Assembly: GCA_009767595.1 (NCBI GenBank)
Contig: VSDK01012314.1
Coordinates: forward strand, 24,190 to 88,189
Source: Symbiodinium kawagutii
Lineage: Eukaryota > Sar > Dinophyceae > Suessiales > Symbiodiniaceae
Reading direction: 5' to 3'
DNA length: 64,000 bases
Made by a program: the position numbers and the translations under genes
Notes under the pieces: model-generated
The model's database searches: none
What the model saw: the letters and a program-made list of their open reading frames with translations, nothing else
What the model was told of the DNA's origin: nothing
Shown here: positions 41,853 through 53,065 of the stretch, one piece after another
How the letters are laid out: each line of letters starts with the position of its first letter
How positions within the stretch are numbered: the first letter of the stretch is position 1

Positions 41853-44800
41853 TTGGGTCACCTTCGAATGCCAATGTCATCCAATGACATGGGGAATGGC
41901 TTCACATGTCATGAAGCTGCCGCACTTTTGCCGTCAGTTGTCAACACCAACTGCAGGGGATTCCCAGCCATGTTCCCATCAGGCTGGCAGCGACAGAGCA
42001 GTTTTTGTCGATTTTGGGTATGGATCATCAAGTGGATTTTCCTCCTCTCCTTGTTCCGTGTCGGAGAGGCTAGTGACCCGGGACCACTTTTGGGCACTGC
42101 AAACACCACAGGTATGTTGGGCAAAGGGGAGGAACTTTCCAACTTGCCATCTGGAGTGTGGGGAATCACTGAATCCCACCTGACGGGTGGGGGCGTTGAG
42201 AAGATGCGCCATGAGCTCAAATGTTTGGATCCCTCTTTGCATCTTGTTCATGGAGCATATGCACCACCTTTGTGATCTAATCGTGCATCCATAGGGGGCA
42301 AAGCTACAGGTGTTGCTGCATTGAGCAGGTATCCCATCAGACCTTTGGTGGGGCAGTTTCCGGAGGAGCATTGGCAATCAGCACGCATCCTCACCGTTGC
42401 GGCTTTCTGTGACACTGATTGGGTTAAGATTGGTATCATGTATGGATTTGCCCACAAACCCAAGAGTGCAGCCACACGTGAAGCATCCGACCAACTGCTT
42501 CAACTCCTGGTGGATCGCCTGGCCTTTAACCAGTATGGATATAGGGTCATCATGGGGGACTTCAACCAAAGTTCGACATCCCTTCAGCAGTTCGAAGTTC
42601 TCCGTCAGCAGGGATGGGCTGAGATCCAGGAGTATGGGAAGGCAAAGTGGGGTAGGGAAATTCAACCAACGTGTCGCAATTCAACCACAGTCGACCAGCT
42701 GTGGCTCTCGCCAGAGCTTCTGCCATTGTTGGAAGATATCACAGTTGACCCCACAGTTTTTGCTGATCATGCCACTGTTCACGGTACCTTTGCCAGCTTT
42801 GGTCGACCACAGCCTTTCTATGTGTGGCCGAGACCTCATAAGCTTGATTGGGAGACCATAAACTTGCATGACTTCTCGCCTCCAAACACAGATATGAATG
42901 AGCAGAAGGATTTGCCTTCCATCTTTGCTGACCTTGAGGACCGGGTTGATACATCCCTTCGCATCCGAGGTAAGCCTGGGTTGTTGCGCCAACAAAAAGG
43001 GAGATGCACTGTTGTTGCCCCCAAGTTGTGTCAGAACCCTTTGACTCCCATCAGACCGAGCCGCCCCAGTGAGTACCAAATCACTTACCTTGGGGAGAGC
43101 TACCAACATATGCATTGGGGACGGCAGTTGCGACGACTACAAAGCTTGTGCCACTTGCTGAGATCACCCAAGACTACCGTAGAGGCGAACCAGCACCGCC
43201 ACCAGTTGTGGGATGCCATCAAAGGAGCCATCGGTTTTCCAGGGGGATTTCGTAAAGCATGGACACAACGAACCACAGTTGTTCCCGGTTGCCCTCTTCA
43301 CATCCCTCACAGGTTACCTTCCTATGCAGAGGCAGACAAGATTTTGCAAGGATTCACACTGGAATTCCAGGCCTTGGAGAAGTTGCTCAACCAAGCCAGA
43401 CTTCGCAAAGCCAGAACTCGCCGAGTTGTTGATAGGAACATCATTTTCAGGGACGTTGCTAAGCCTCGATCGTTGCCTGTTCAAACCTTCATGACCAAGC
43501 AAGTGGTGCAGGTCCAGGAGGTTTCTGGAGATGGTCTGGTTTTAACGGTTCCAGAGGGTGTGTTGCAAACCTCACATCCGGTGTTTTCCCAAGATGGACT
43601 CCTTCAAGTTGCAAGCATAACCTCCAATAGTGTTCAGTTGGAATCGCCTGCCAACCTTGAAGTAGGTTCCATCCTTCTGCAAGAGAAGTACCTGGGTACC
43701 ATGGATGACATGGGACGAGCCTTCCTCGACCTATGGGACCCAATGTGGAACAAACACAAGGACTTGCCCATTGATCATTGGGACGATGTCATTGTTCAGA
43801 TCCAACAATGCCTGCCTTCACCACCAGCAGAAATGCTTGTCAGCCCAATCACCTTGAGTGAATGGAAAGCAGCCATCCAATCCAAAAAACCGCACAGCGC
43901 GGTGGGGCCAGACGGCATCGCAAGAGATGACCTGCATCACATGCCGACAGACCTTTGCATCCAATTGCTGGCCCAAATCAATGCAATCGACCAGGCACGA
44001 GCCTCGTGGCACCCCGCCACCATGCAGGGCTTAATCACGAGCATAGAGAAGCACTCGGCTGCCTGTTCCCCTAGCGAATACCGACCGATTACTGTGTTGA
44101 GTTTCCTCTATCGAGTGTGGGGAACAGTGAGGGCGAAGCAAGTCTTGCAATGGCTACATCGTTGGATCCCTGAGGGCCTGCTAGGAAACCGACCTGGCTA
44201 CTCAACCCCAAGCATTTGGTGGACATTGATGCTTCAGGTGGAAGAGTGCTTGTATGGGGACTCACCAATGTGCGGCGTAGTGACAGATGTGTGCAAAGCT
44301 TTTAACACTCTGCCTAGGCCATTAGTCATTGCAGTGGCACGAATCATGGGACTCCCCTCCTGTTTGGTTACCTCCTGGCACACAGCGGTTGCATCCATCC
44401 GGCGATGTTTTGTGGTACAGGGTGCCGTCACTAGCTCTATCCATGCCACCACAGGTTACCCAGAGGGCGACCCGATGTCGGTTGTCTCAATGATGCTCAT
44501 AAATTGTGCCCTTCATGCCATTGCAGCTCCAAAGCTCGGACCATCCCGGATCCTGAGCTATGTCGACAATTGGGAGGTTCACACAACAACGCCCCAAGAT
44601 GCCACTCATGCTTTCGAAGTGCTTCAGCAATTTGCACAGGATGTTGACATCAAGTTGGATGTTCCTAAAACATGGTTTTGGGCCCTGCTCTCCGCTGACA
44701 GGAAAAGTCTGAAAAGTGCCGGACATCAAGTCCGATTGGCTGAAAGGGACTTGGGTGGTCACTTGCAACTGTGTAAGCAAAGTACTAACCACACGGTGAG

Positions 44801-46931
44801 AAACCGGATTCAGCAATTGGGGATGTTGTGGACATGGCTCTCACGGAGCCCATCCCCCATTGATCAAAAACTGCATTGCCTTCGATCAGTTGCTTGGCCT
44901 AGATGCTTTTACGGTTGTTCCACAGTCCAATTGGGGGAAGTTCATTTCACAAATCTCCGAGCTGCGGCGATGCAGGCTCTCAAGTGGGATAAGAAAGGCG
45001 CTTCTGCTACCATACAGTTTGGTCTCCTGTTGGACCCAGGCACTGACCCGGGGTTCTATGTAGTCTGGGATACCATTGCCAAGTTCCGCACCTTCGCTGA
45101 CCCAGATGTTGCTTTCCGTTTGTTGGACCAACTCCTCACCGACCCACCTCACAGGTACTTGCCAGGACCTTGTGGCACCTTGCTCACACGGTTACACATG
45201 TTGTCATGGCAGTGGCAGGGTAATGGGTTCATCCTTGACCATGAGGGAATAGGTTTTCATCTCCTTGATTGCCCAATCCAGTTCCTTCGACATCGGGTTG
45301 CGCATGCATGGAGTCACCATGTAGGAGAACTTATGTCGGACAGGCAGGAGTTTCAGGGCCTTCATCAAGTTGATGCACACACCTCCCGATGCGGCCTTCC
45401 GGGACATACACATGAGGAACAAGGACTACTGCGAGTAATCATGAATGGTACCTTTTGTACTAGAAACAAGCAAATACACAACGGGAAAACCCAAGACCAG
45501 CTTTGTCCGTGGTGTGGGGAACTAGACAGCATTGACCATCGCCATTGGCACTGCCCTCACTTTGCGGACATCCGTGCCAAAGTTCCACCTAAGGTCATTG
45601 AAGGAATCCTGGGGTCACCTGAATGTACCAGGTTACATGGGTGGAGTGTGCATTCCTCAGATGATCTTGCCTTTCGTCGAATGTTGATGACCATCACAGA
45701 CACAACAGCTGATTTCTTTCCAGTTCCCAATGATGAACCCGTTGCGCATTTGTTTACAGACGGCAGTTGCCTGGCTCCAAACACCCCGTGTTTACGGCTG
45801 GCCACTTGGAGTGTAGTGCTGGGAGTGCTGCATGACCAAACGTTCCATCCAGTCAGTGCAGGGGGAGTGCCAGGGGGGTACCAGACTGTGCTCCGTGCAG
45901 AAATCATGGCCGCGATCAGTGCATGTAAGTTTTCGCTTCGGCATCAACGCTCCTTTTGCCTTTGGACTGACAATGACACAGTGTTTAAGTTCGTCCGTCG
46001 GGCTTTTGGATCACCAGACGTTGCAATCGTTTTCCCAAGGAAACGAAAAGACCATGACCTCTGGAACGAATTCGGTTTTTTGTGCCATTTGTGTATCCAA
46101 CGACAGTTGTTCCAACAAGTTTTCAAAGTCACTTCGCACCAAACTCTGACCTCGGAAACACCTGAAGTTGAACGATGGGCTTTTGCTGGCAATGAGCATG
46201 CTGATCGGGTTGCTGTTTTGGCTCGTGGACAACTGCCTCCAGGAGTGATGACAACATGGGAACGGTTTTCAAAAACCTACGCAGCTCGTGTTGAACAAGC
46301 GCGCTGGCTTCGGCAGGTTTTCATAGAAGTGGGTCAACGTGCGATCGCTGCCAAGGATGCCATTAAACAGAGAGACGGGGACCTTTTCCAGGAACAGGCC
46401 TCTCGCCGACATGACCTGGACACCTCGCTGCCACTTAGTTTTCAGGACCGCCCAGCTGACCCTGACTTCACTATGGTACACACGTTGGGGGACTGCCATG
46501 AGGAACTTCATCGATGGATGCATTCCTTGCTTGCGAGTGACGATGGGTGCCCGGCGTGGGTCTCTTCCCACCAACTTCTGGCGCTTTTTCAGCAGGACAC
46601 TGGGTACTTGGGAGTAAAGTATGTTGCTCAGAAGAAGGGATATATCTTTCTTCGATATCCACAGGACCATGATGGGCACGGTTTTGTTCGTATTGCTGCT
46701 TGGCTCATGGCGGCAATCAAGTGTTGGGGACGACATTATGACCTTGAATGTCACACCAAAGACACATTGCCCTGGGGAAGTACCTTCAAGACCTGGACGA
46801 GATGTGTGCGTATGCTAATCTCACCTGCGAGGCTTCGTGACTTGGATCAGGTTTTCTACAACAGAGGGCTATCTCCGGTCACGAAATTGACGAGACAACT
46901 GGGAGTCGTGGAACCTTTCTTTGATCGTTAA
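41853..46931 (+). CDS. LINE ORF2: APE endonuclease, reverse transcriptase, zinc finger, RNase H; one in-frame stop
   Basis: It reads in one frame from 41853 except for TGA at 42273-42275. The downstream part opens at 42321 (1536 codons; numbering from there). Before the stop: a hydrophobic N-terminal stretch, VGEASDPGP, then GVWGITESHL, the endonuclease Glu motif. After it: GDFN (Asp80), TTVDQLWLS and FADHATVHG (Asp149-His150) complete an APE fold. The RT spans about 530-850: SAVGPDGIARDD, EYRPITVLS, motif A VTDVCKAFN (Asp656), motif B GYPEGDPMS, motif C SYVDNW (747-751). The second Asp of YxDD is Asn750. Zinc finger CPWCG...HRHWHC (Cys1062, Cys1065, His1073, Cys1078). RNase H Asp1147, Glu1194, Asp1217, Asp1295, all present. 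The C-terminus is unknown. Role: nick target DNA, copy the element RNA, remove RNA. The TGA probably makes this copy defective unless read through. Confidence 0.85.
42057..42086 (+). other. VGEASDPGP motif, 2A-like position
   Basis: Codons for RVGEASDPGP follow the hydrophobic run FWVWIIKWIFLLSLF near the ORF2 N-terminus. Ribosome-skipping 2A peptides end NPGP after a similar helix and occur at LINE N-termini in trypanosomes. Here Asn is Asp, so activity is doubtful. Confidence 0.35.
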
Positions 46932-46996
46932 CCATGCTGCGCAGCTGCCTTTTGCCTCACCAGAAGGCGACTTTTCTGCGGGCTGGAAAAGGAAAA
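46932..46996 (+). other. LINE 3' tail
   Basis: 65 bp. It contains a short CAGAA...TTCTG stem-loop (46962-46979 region) and ends in GGAAAAGGAAAA rather than a pure poly(A). Confidence 0.6.
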
Positions 46997-47010
46997 GGGG
47001 TTTTGACCCA
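46997..47010. repeat. LINE target-site duplication, right
   Basis: GGGGTTTTGACCCA, matching 36952-36965. It continues into CTGCCATA, the rest of the interrupted MITE-A. Confidence 0.85.
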
Positions 47011-47061
47011 CTGCCATAATATAGCTATGGTTGATGGTGACGGTCATGGTGGGTAACTCTT

Positions 47062-47165
47062 TGGCGGTTTCTCAAAATTGGGAACCCCAAAGTTATGGTT
47101 GGTTTATTGCTATAAACAACTATTAATGGATGATTGTGGGGTACCCCTGGTCTGAGAAACACCCT
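47062..47165. mobile_element. MITE-B copy, reversed core
   Basis: Ends GGCGGTTTCTCAAAATTGGG and ACCCCTGGTCTGAGAAACAC. Confidence 0.6.
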
Positions 47166-47275
47166 CAGCTGTAGCCGTTGGGTTATAACTAGGGTAAATA
47201 CCAGTTATGGTAGGGATGACTATAGTTAAATGGCCTTACAAATCAAGTTGTAACCGGGGGGGGCCACCTTGGGGT
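47166..47275. mobile_element. MITE-D copy
   Basis: 'ggttataactagggtaaata' at the left and CGGGGGGGGCCACCTTGG at the right. It abuts the MITE-B copy. Confidence 0.5.
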
Positions 47276-48203
47276 TAACCATCTGAGCAATGATGGTGAA
47301 TGGTGCTTCATTCATGATTACTGAGGTTACTTGCCATCAGCAATCATCAGTTGGTCATGGTGGTTGAGTAATGGCTGATGATGGGAGGCTGGGGGCGCGC
47401 TCTTGACCGAAGTGCATGGGTTAATGATGGTGAAATGGTGAAGTACAAATATGATGGTTCATTTCTAAAGATGGTAAATCACGATGGTTATGGATGCTGA
47501 ATGATGGTCATGGTTGAGTAACGCTTCATGATGGCTTCCCTCTGACAGTCCCTAATCTGGAAATTCATAACTGCCATTTTTGCAAGGGAAATGCGGGGTA
47601 AGTAGCTATCAATGGTGGATAATTACGTAATGAAGGTATAATCATATAAAGTTTCATAAATTCCTGAAGATGGTTAATGATGGTAGATTACCATTGGGGA
47701 TGAATGATGGTCATGGTGGTTGAGTGACAGGAACGGTTCATGGTGGTTGAATTACCAATATGATGGTTCAGCGCTAAATATGGTTGATGATGCTAAGTAA
47801 CCGTACTGATCTACTACTGTAAGTGGGTTCGCTTGATTATCGATACTATTGATAGATTATATGATGATGGTTATAGTTTTCTACATGTTTAAATTGAATA
47901 ATCAGCGATCATGTGCAAGGCTCCTGCCTCGTTGATAGGACTTTAAAAAACATATCCACTGCATCCTTTGGAAAACAGAAGCCTACTTTGAAGAGCTTTC
48001 TAGAATCTTTTGACTGGAAGGGTAGCAAGCTACTTATATCTACCACAACAAGTACTTACCATGGTTATAAACCAACTTAGACAAGTAAATTGGTTATACC
48101 TAAGCCTATCTAAGTACTAGTGATAAGTAGCCTAGTTATATCACTTACAACCAAGGCATAACCAGCTTAGTACTACCAACCCGCCTGGTTGGTTGATAAC
48201 GAG
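47276..48203. other. No supported gene
   Basis: Rich in 'gatggttgatgatgg' motifs. A MITE-D-like stretch lies at 48010-48190. No open frame with protein character. Confidence 0.4.
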
Positions 48204-48360
48204 GCTGGCACGTGCCCCGCCATTGCTGTGGCTCCATCGGCTCCACGTTGCCAGGATCCCGGTGAAGCTTCCGCGGATTCACAGACGGAGCTGCCGGTCC
48301 GGTGCCAAGATGTGCCAAGTGCTGGGAGCTTGCGACGACGTGGCACCGCGCATAGTGTGG
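48204..48360 (+). CDS. Candidate 52-codon exon
   Basis: Bounded by ..gataacgag and gtgatg, phase 0 in and 1 out. It reads AGTCPAIAVAPSAPRCQDPG, EASADSQTELPVRCQDVPSA then GSLRRRGTAHSV. Two RCQD motifs recur about 23 residues apart. GC-rich, Ala/Pro/Ser-rich, probably a flexible region. It could follow exon 36702, whose phase it matches. The minus strand is also open. Confidence 0.5.
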
Positions 48361-48596
48361 GTGATGATGGGTCATTGTAGTGGTTAATGGTCATAGTATG
48401 TCATAGTATTTTGTATAGTGGTGAATGCCTTTACTATATATAGTGGTTAATGTTTTTTTCCACTATTTCGCGGAAATTGGAAGCATGGGGAGTGGTTGAT
48501 AGATGGTGATAGATGATGACTAATGATGGTTGATGAGAGTTACTGATGGTTAAAGACCGTGTTAAATGATAGTTGATGATGGGTCAGAATAGTCCG

Positions 48597-48700
48597 CATG
48601 CTTCCAATTCCCAGCCAACAGTACGTTACCAACCACAGTTATAAGGGTAGAAACCAGCTGGTTGCCTACTACTTCATGGTCCCTGCATGCGTAGGGGGTG
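48597..48700. mobile_element. MITE-E copy
   Basis: Left CATGCTTCCAATTCCCAGCC, right GTTGCCTACTACTTCATGGT followed by GCATGCG. Diverged arms. Confidence 0.45.
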
Positions 48701-49069
48701 CTTGAAGAGGATAGATCGTGGTGAATTGATTAAGTTATGGATCATGATGGGTCATATGTAGCTTGCTTGGTAATGACCATATAGTGAACTAACCTGGGTT
48801 AACAATCCCGGGGGGTACTACTCTGTAATCATGGTACATAATCTATATAGTAGTTGTTACTGGTTGTGATGATGCAGGACAAAAAATGGTTGATAAGCTG
48901 ATAACTTTGGTTGGTGATAGACAAGTAGTACTGGCAAGCATGTTAACGAATGGTGGTTGATAGGAAATTATGTATTAAGAAACCTGGTGAATTAGTAATG
49001 ATGGTCCATGATGATCACCCCAGTAACGGGTAATGGTTGATGATTGGCTAACAGTTTGATCTCCCTGGG

Positions 49070-49190
49070 TAGTGGTTCATGATCGTTCGTGATGGTTCCT
49101 GATGGTTCTGGATGGTTCATGATGGTTCTCGATGCTTCATGATGGTTCGTCATCGTTCATAATGGTTCGTGATGGTTCGTGATGATTTTG
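49070..49190. repeat. 12-bp degenerate tandem repeat
   Basis: About ten units of 'gatggttcatgat' type with C/G/T changes (gatggttcgtgatggttc). Confidence 0.7.
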
Positions 49191-49287
49191 GTGGCAAACT
49201 AAATTTCTCAACAACTAGGACAAACCTCATCAGGAATCCGGACAAACGCTGGAAAAACCCAGGTAGTTCTTTGTTTCATCACAAAAA

Positions 49288-49392
49288 ACATGGTTATTTC
49301 TAAAAATAGGGGTACCCTCAAACTATCCAATATCAATCGTTTGTAGTAATAATATATCAACCATAACCGCAGGTCCCTATTCTGAGACATGT
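49288..49392. mobile_element. MITE-B copy
   Basis: Ends ATTTCTAAAAATAGGGG and CCCTATTCTGAGACA. Core as in the other copies. Confidence 0.55.
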
Positions 49393-49784
49393 TGCCAACC
49401 AAGATGAATGATTATTACTTGATCAGAAAATACACAAGAATAAAACGCTGTCATGGTTGATCAACACTGGCTACCTACCATTGATAATTTCAATGGCAAT
49501 GCTGTCTAATGACCAAGGTCTACGACATTATGAGTTTGATAGGAGTGTTTCACCAATGCTAGTTGTTGGTTGATCAATGTTGATCATGCATTATGGCTAC
49601 CCTACATATCACTTTGGTGGAAAAACGCAATCCTCAGTGGAGGTAAATGATCTACTGCACTTCCATGGCTATCATTGGGCAATGGTTGATGGTTGATATG
49701 CTGTAAAATCTGGCTGCGGCCTGGTAACCCCCAGTGGTACAGCTGTGACTTGGATAGCGATGGATAGGGACTTATGAATAAGAC

Positions 49785-49898
49785 ATATGTGTTGGTTTCT
49801 CAAAATAGAGGTCCCCCCCAAATCATCCAATACAAACCATTTATAGCAATAAGCCAACCATTTTGGGGGGTTCCCCTATTTTGAGAAACGGCCATGTG
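49785..49898. mobile_element. MITE-B copy, near consensus
   Basis: Ends TTGGTTTCTCAAAATAGAGG and CCCCTATTTTGAGAAACGGC with outer CATATG / CATGTG. Confidence 0.7.
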
Positions 49899-50036
49899 AT
49901 AAACAATATACTACCCTATGCTTTCAGTCACCAGCCAACAGTGGGTGACCAAGCCAAGTTACAGGAGAAAACCAGATACCTGGTTTAACTACTATTCCAA
50001 GGGAACGAAGGGTAGGTCTAGTGACAAACTAAGCAG

Positions 50037-50187
50037 TGATGTATTGCTTCAAGCAACCTTTGAGTGTTGCAACCAGGTGAGTTGCAACCAGAGTCGGCTT
50101 CCATTGCAGCCACTCGCTGAGGTGAATGCTGGACAGCAGATTTTCTTCAACCAGCAGCTGGGCTCAGGGGCCACCTGTCGGGGCTAA
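50037..50187 (+). CDS. Candidate terminal coding segment
   Basis: After ..aactaagcag the frame reads DVLLQATFECCNQ, then a 33-bp stretch beginning gtgagt and ending ..attgcag, then PLAEVNAGQQIFFNQQLGSG, ATCRG and TAA. The 33 bp keep the frame open, so they could be coding or an unusually short intron. No family recognised. Confidence 0.4.
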
Positions 50188-51034
50188 GCGTTTCCTTGGA
50201 AGCGTGGGGACCCTTCGCGCATGGAAGCACACCGCGAAGAAATGTGTGGCCATGGGTTCTAACATTATATAATGGTTACTACTGGTTAATGATTAATAGT
50301 GGTTAATAGTAATTTGTAACATGGTTGATTATGGTCAATAACGGTTGACAATGGTTAATGATAATAGTTTGCAATGTAACATTATTAACATGGTTGATTA
50401 TGGTTAATTAATAATGGTTGATAATGGTTGATGATGTATGTAGGAGTTTCTCAAGCCATAGGGAACATTGCGTATGATTGATGTATGTAGGGGGGTTCTC
50501 AAAATAATCAGGGGACTTCAAACCATGGTGGGTTTAAGACTTTGAATGGTTGATATCGGATGATTTAGGGAGGTCCCAAATATATACAAATATACTTATA
50601 TCGACCACGTGCTTTCATGTACAACGTGCAATGTAGCTGCACAATTACATACCGGCATATGTTTCCATTGGAACATGAAGAGAAAGAAAGAAATATGTAC
50701 CCAGACACATGCCACAATGTGTGCGTATGCGTGCAATCTTATGCCCCAAAAAGCAACAGAGCCGCAGGGTGGCTTTGTTTCATCAATGATGCTGAATGCA
50801 CTGAACCACAAATTTGTCATTGTTTCAAACACCTGTATACTGTTGCCGTTCCGTTGTTGTCATGGTTGCTGGTGATGATTGCAGGAGTGAACCCACAAAA
50901 CAGTGCAAGCATCATTCATCAAGTCTGTCCTCATCGATCACTAGCAACCAAACATCATAGAGCATCATCAACCACCATCAACATCAATTAACCATTATCA
51001 ACCATCATGAACCATGAATAATCAACCAATAGTA
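50188..51034. other. No supported gene
   Basis: A MITE-B subfamily remnant lies at about 50440-50580 (AGTTTCTCAAGCCATAGGG). A 124-codon frame at 50617 (plus) includes Cys/His-rich stretches but no fold I recognise. Confidence 0.35.
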
Positions 51035-51765
51035 ACCATCATTAGGCATCATTTACCACCATTTAACCAGCATTTACGCACCATTTAACCACCATTAACC
51101 ATCATTAGGCATCATTCACCACCATTTAACCAGCATTTAAGCACCATTTAACCACCATTAACCATCATTAGGCATCATTTACCACCATTTAACCAGCATT
51201 TAAGCACCATTTAACCATCATTAACCATCATTAAGCATCATTCACCACCATTTAACCAGCATTTAAGCACCATTTAACCACCATTAACCATCATTAGGCA
51301 TCATTCACCACCATTTAACCAGCATTTAAGCACCATTTAACCACCATTAACCATCATTAGGCATCATTTACCACCATTTAACAAGCATTTAAGCACCATT
51401 TAACCACCATTAACCATCATTAGGCATCATTCACGACCATTTAACCAGCATTTAAGCACCATTTAACCACCATTAACCATCATTAAGCATCATTCACCAC
51501 CATTTAACCAGCATTTAAGCACCATTTGACCACCATTAACCATCATTAGGCATCATTCACCACCATTTAACCAGCATTTAAGCACCATTTAACCACCATT
51601 AACCATCATTAGGCATCATTCACCACCATTTAACCAGCATTTAAGCACCATTTAACCACCATTAACCATCATTAGGCATCATTTACCACCATTTAACCAG
51701 CATTTAAGCACCATTTAACCACCATTAACCATCATTAGGCATCATTCACCACCATTTAACCATCA
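51035..51765. repeat. 63-bp minisatellite, about 11.6 copies
   Basis: The unit begins accatcattaggcatcatt; successive 'attaggc' marks are exactly 63 bp apart (51041, 51104, ...). Each unit is itself built of 'accatttaaccagcattt'-type shorter repeats. Copies differ by one or two bases. It ends 45 bp before a strong splice acceptor (51811-51812). Confidence 0.95.
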
Positions 51766-51812
51766 TCAACCGTCCACTCACCATCATCAGCCTAGTCATC
51801 TTCCCCTCTCAG

Positions 51813-51897
51813 CTCCCAGGCAGAGCAGCAGCAGCTGGAGAGCCAAAGCTCAAGCGGAGCTTTCGGCATCTCAGGCGCGGCAGGAGAGATCTGAAGA
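51813..51897 (+). CDS. Candidate exon after strong acceptor, frame uncertain
   Basis: Acceptor ..catcttcccctctcag. Frame with two leading bases: SWRAKAQAELSASQARQERS, a charged helix, and its phase fits the donor at 48360. Another frame gives SQAEQQQLESQSSSGAFGIS. Both are Gln/Ala/Ser-rich. The donor is not clear. Confidence 0.4.
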
Positions 51898-52207
51898 TGG
51901 GGTGTTGAAATGCGGGGGTTTATAGGATGGTTTTCTAAGGGGTTATGGTGGTTAATAGTGGTTAATAGTGGGTGTTAATGGTAGGTGTTAATGTCATGTG
52001 ATGGTTTTCTGAGGGATTATAGTGGATTAATACTAGGGCGTTATTGAATTTGAAAGCTGGTGAACTAGTGAGTAATCATGGTGTTATGTTGGTTTACAAG
52101 GAATTATAGTGGTTGATACTAATAACCCACCAGCAGATCAATAAGAGGAGAAGTCCATGGTTTATTTAAAACTGGTGAATGATGGTGAGATGGATGGCTG
52201 AATTATC

Positions 52208-52326
52208 GCTCGATGTGTCAATAGTAACCATCAATTTTATGGGGGATAGTAACCAACGATAAAAGTTGAAATACAATGGTTTATGATGGTAGATGATGGG
52301 TACAGAGTTTTGACCCGCAGCTATAT
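52208..52326. mobile_element. MITE-A copy, diverged
   Basis: Right end AGAGTTTTGACCCGCAGCTA. The left end is reduced to GATGTGTCAATAGTAACCAT. Confidence 0.5.
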
Positions 52327-52736
52327 CACAAAAACCTCAAAGTAAGATCGACATGATCGTGATAAACCATTTGCCCTTGCGAGAAGTACGTTGTCAATCA
52401 ACCTTTGCTACTCATTGTTAATTACAATGATGAGTAACATTTTGTTAGTGAGCACTACCAACCAACAGTGACTTGATCAACCAATGCCTCTAATCAACCA
52501 GCCAGGATCCACCAGTACCAACCATTTGTCAGACATTACTCACCATTACAACCTCACCTACCAGTATCAAGCATTTGTCAGTATTGATCATTAATAACAT
52601 CCAGTGACTGGTGAGCAATGTTCAATCATGGTTGATAATGTAGTGAATCATATTGACCATTGTCGACCTCATTGTGAACCAATACCAGCCTTTTAAACCA
52701 CTAGCATCAGCCATCGAAACTTACCATTGTGTTCAG

Positions 52737-53035
52737 GAAAAATCGTAAACCGTTCCTATCAAGGTCAGAACGAAGGAAGGTGAAGATATCAGCTATGAAG
52801 GCTGACGGAAAGATTCCTTTGGTCGCCAAAGACTCGGCTATCCCCATCAGGTGGTGGTTCTGGAGAAGATGATGACCTCCGGAACTATGCTTTGACACTC
52901 AGGCGATCCGAACACATGTACATCCAGTTGGGCAGCGTGTTCTGTGAGAGGACATTCTACTCAGCATGCAAGCACAAAAGAGAAGTTCCAACAAGTCGTT
53001 GGTGCAGATGGTTGATCATTGCGCCTTGCCCGTGA
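52737..53035 (+). CDS. Two-exon candidate, basic unknown protein
   Basis: Exon 52737-52850 (..ttgtgttcag / gtggtg) reads KNRKPFLSRSERRKVKISAM then KADGKIPLVAKDSAIPI. Exon from 52903 (..tgacactcag) continues in phase: RSEHMYIQLGSVFCERTFYS, ACKHKREVPTSRWCRWLIIA, then TGA at 53033-53035, unless an internal donor (gtgttc after QLGS, or gttcca) is used. The intron is 52 bp. Basic N-terminal part, several Cys. Family not recognised. Confidence 0.45.
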
Positions 53036-53065
53036 TGATCATGCGAGCATATATACCTTGAGAAG

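Larger units (their letters stand above)
36966..46996 (+). mobile_element. Full-length non-LTR retrotransposon (LINE) carrying a DNA methyltransferase
   Basis: A 10,031-bp element bounded by a 14-bp perfect target duplication. It has a 66-bp 5' leader, ORF1 (37032-41816), a 36-bp spacer, ORF2 (41853-46931, with an in-frame TGA) and a 65-bp 3' tail ending GGAAAAGGAAAA. There are no long terminal repeats. Codon-level GC is clearly higher than in flanking DNA, and ORF1 is fully open, so the insertion appears recent. Protein content (APE endonuclease, RT, zinc finger, RNase H) places it with APE-type LINEs of the broad I/R1/Tad kind; finer placement needs a tree. The host site is a MITE-A copy inside a likely intron. 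Confidence 0.85.

Noticed and set aside
51035..51765. CRISPR-like array
   Set aside because: Whole 63-bp units repeat head to tail with no unique spacers, and the setting is eukaryotic.
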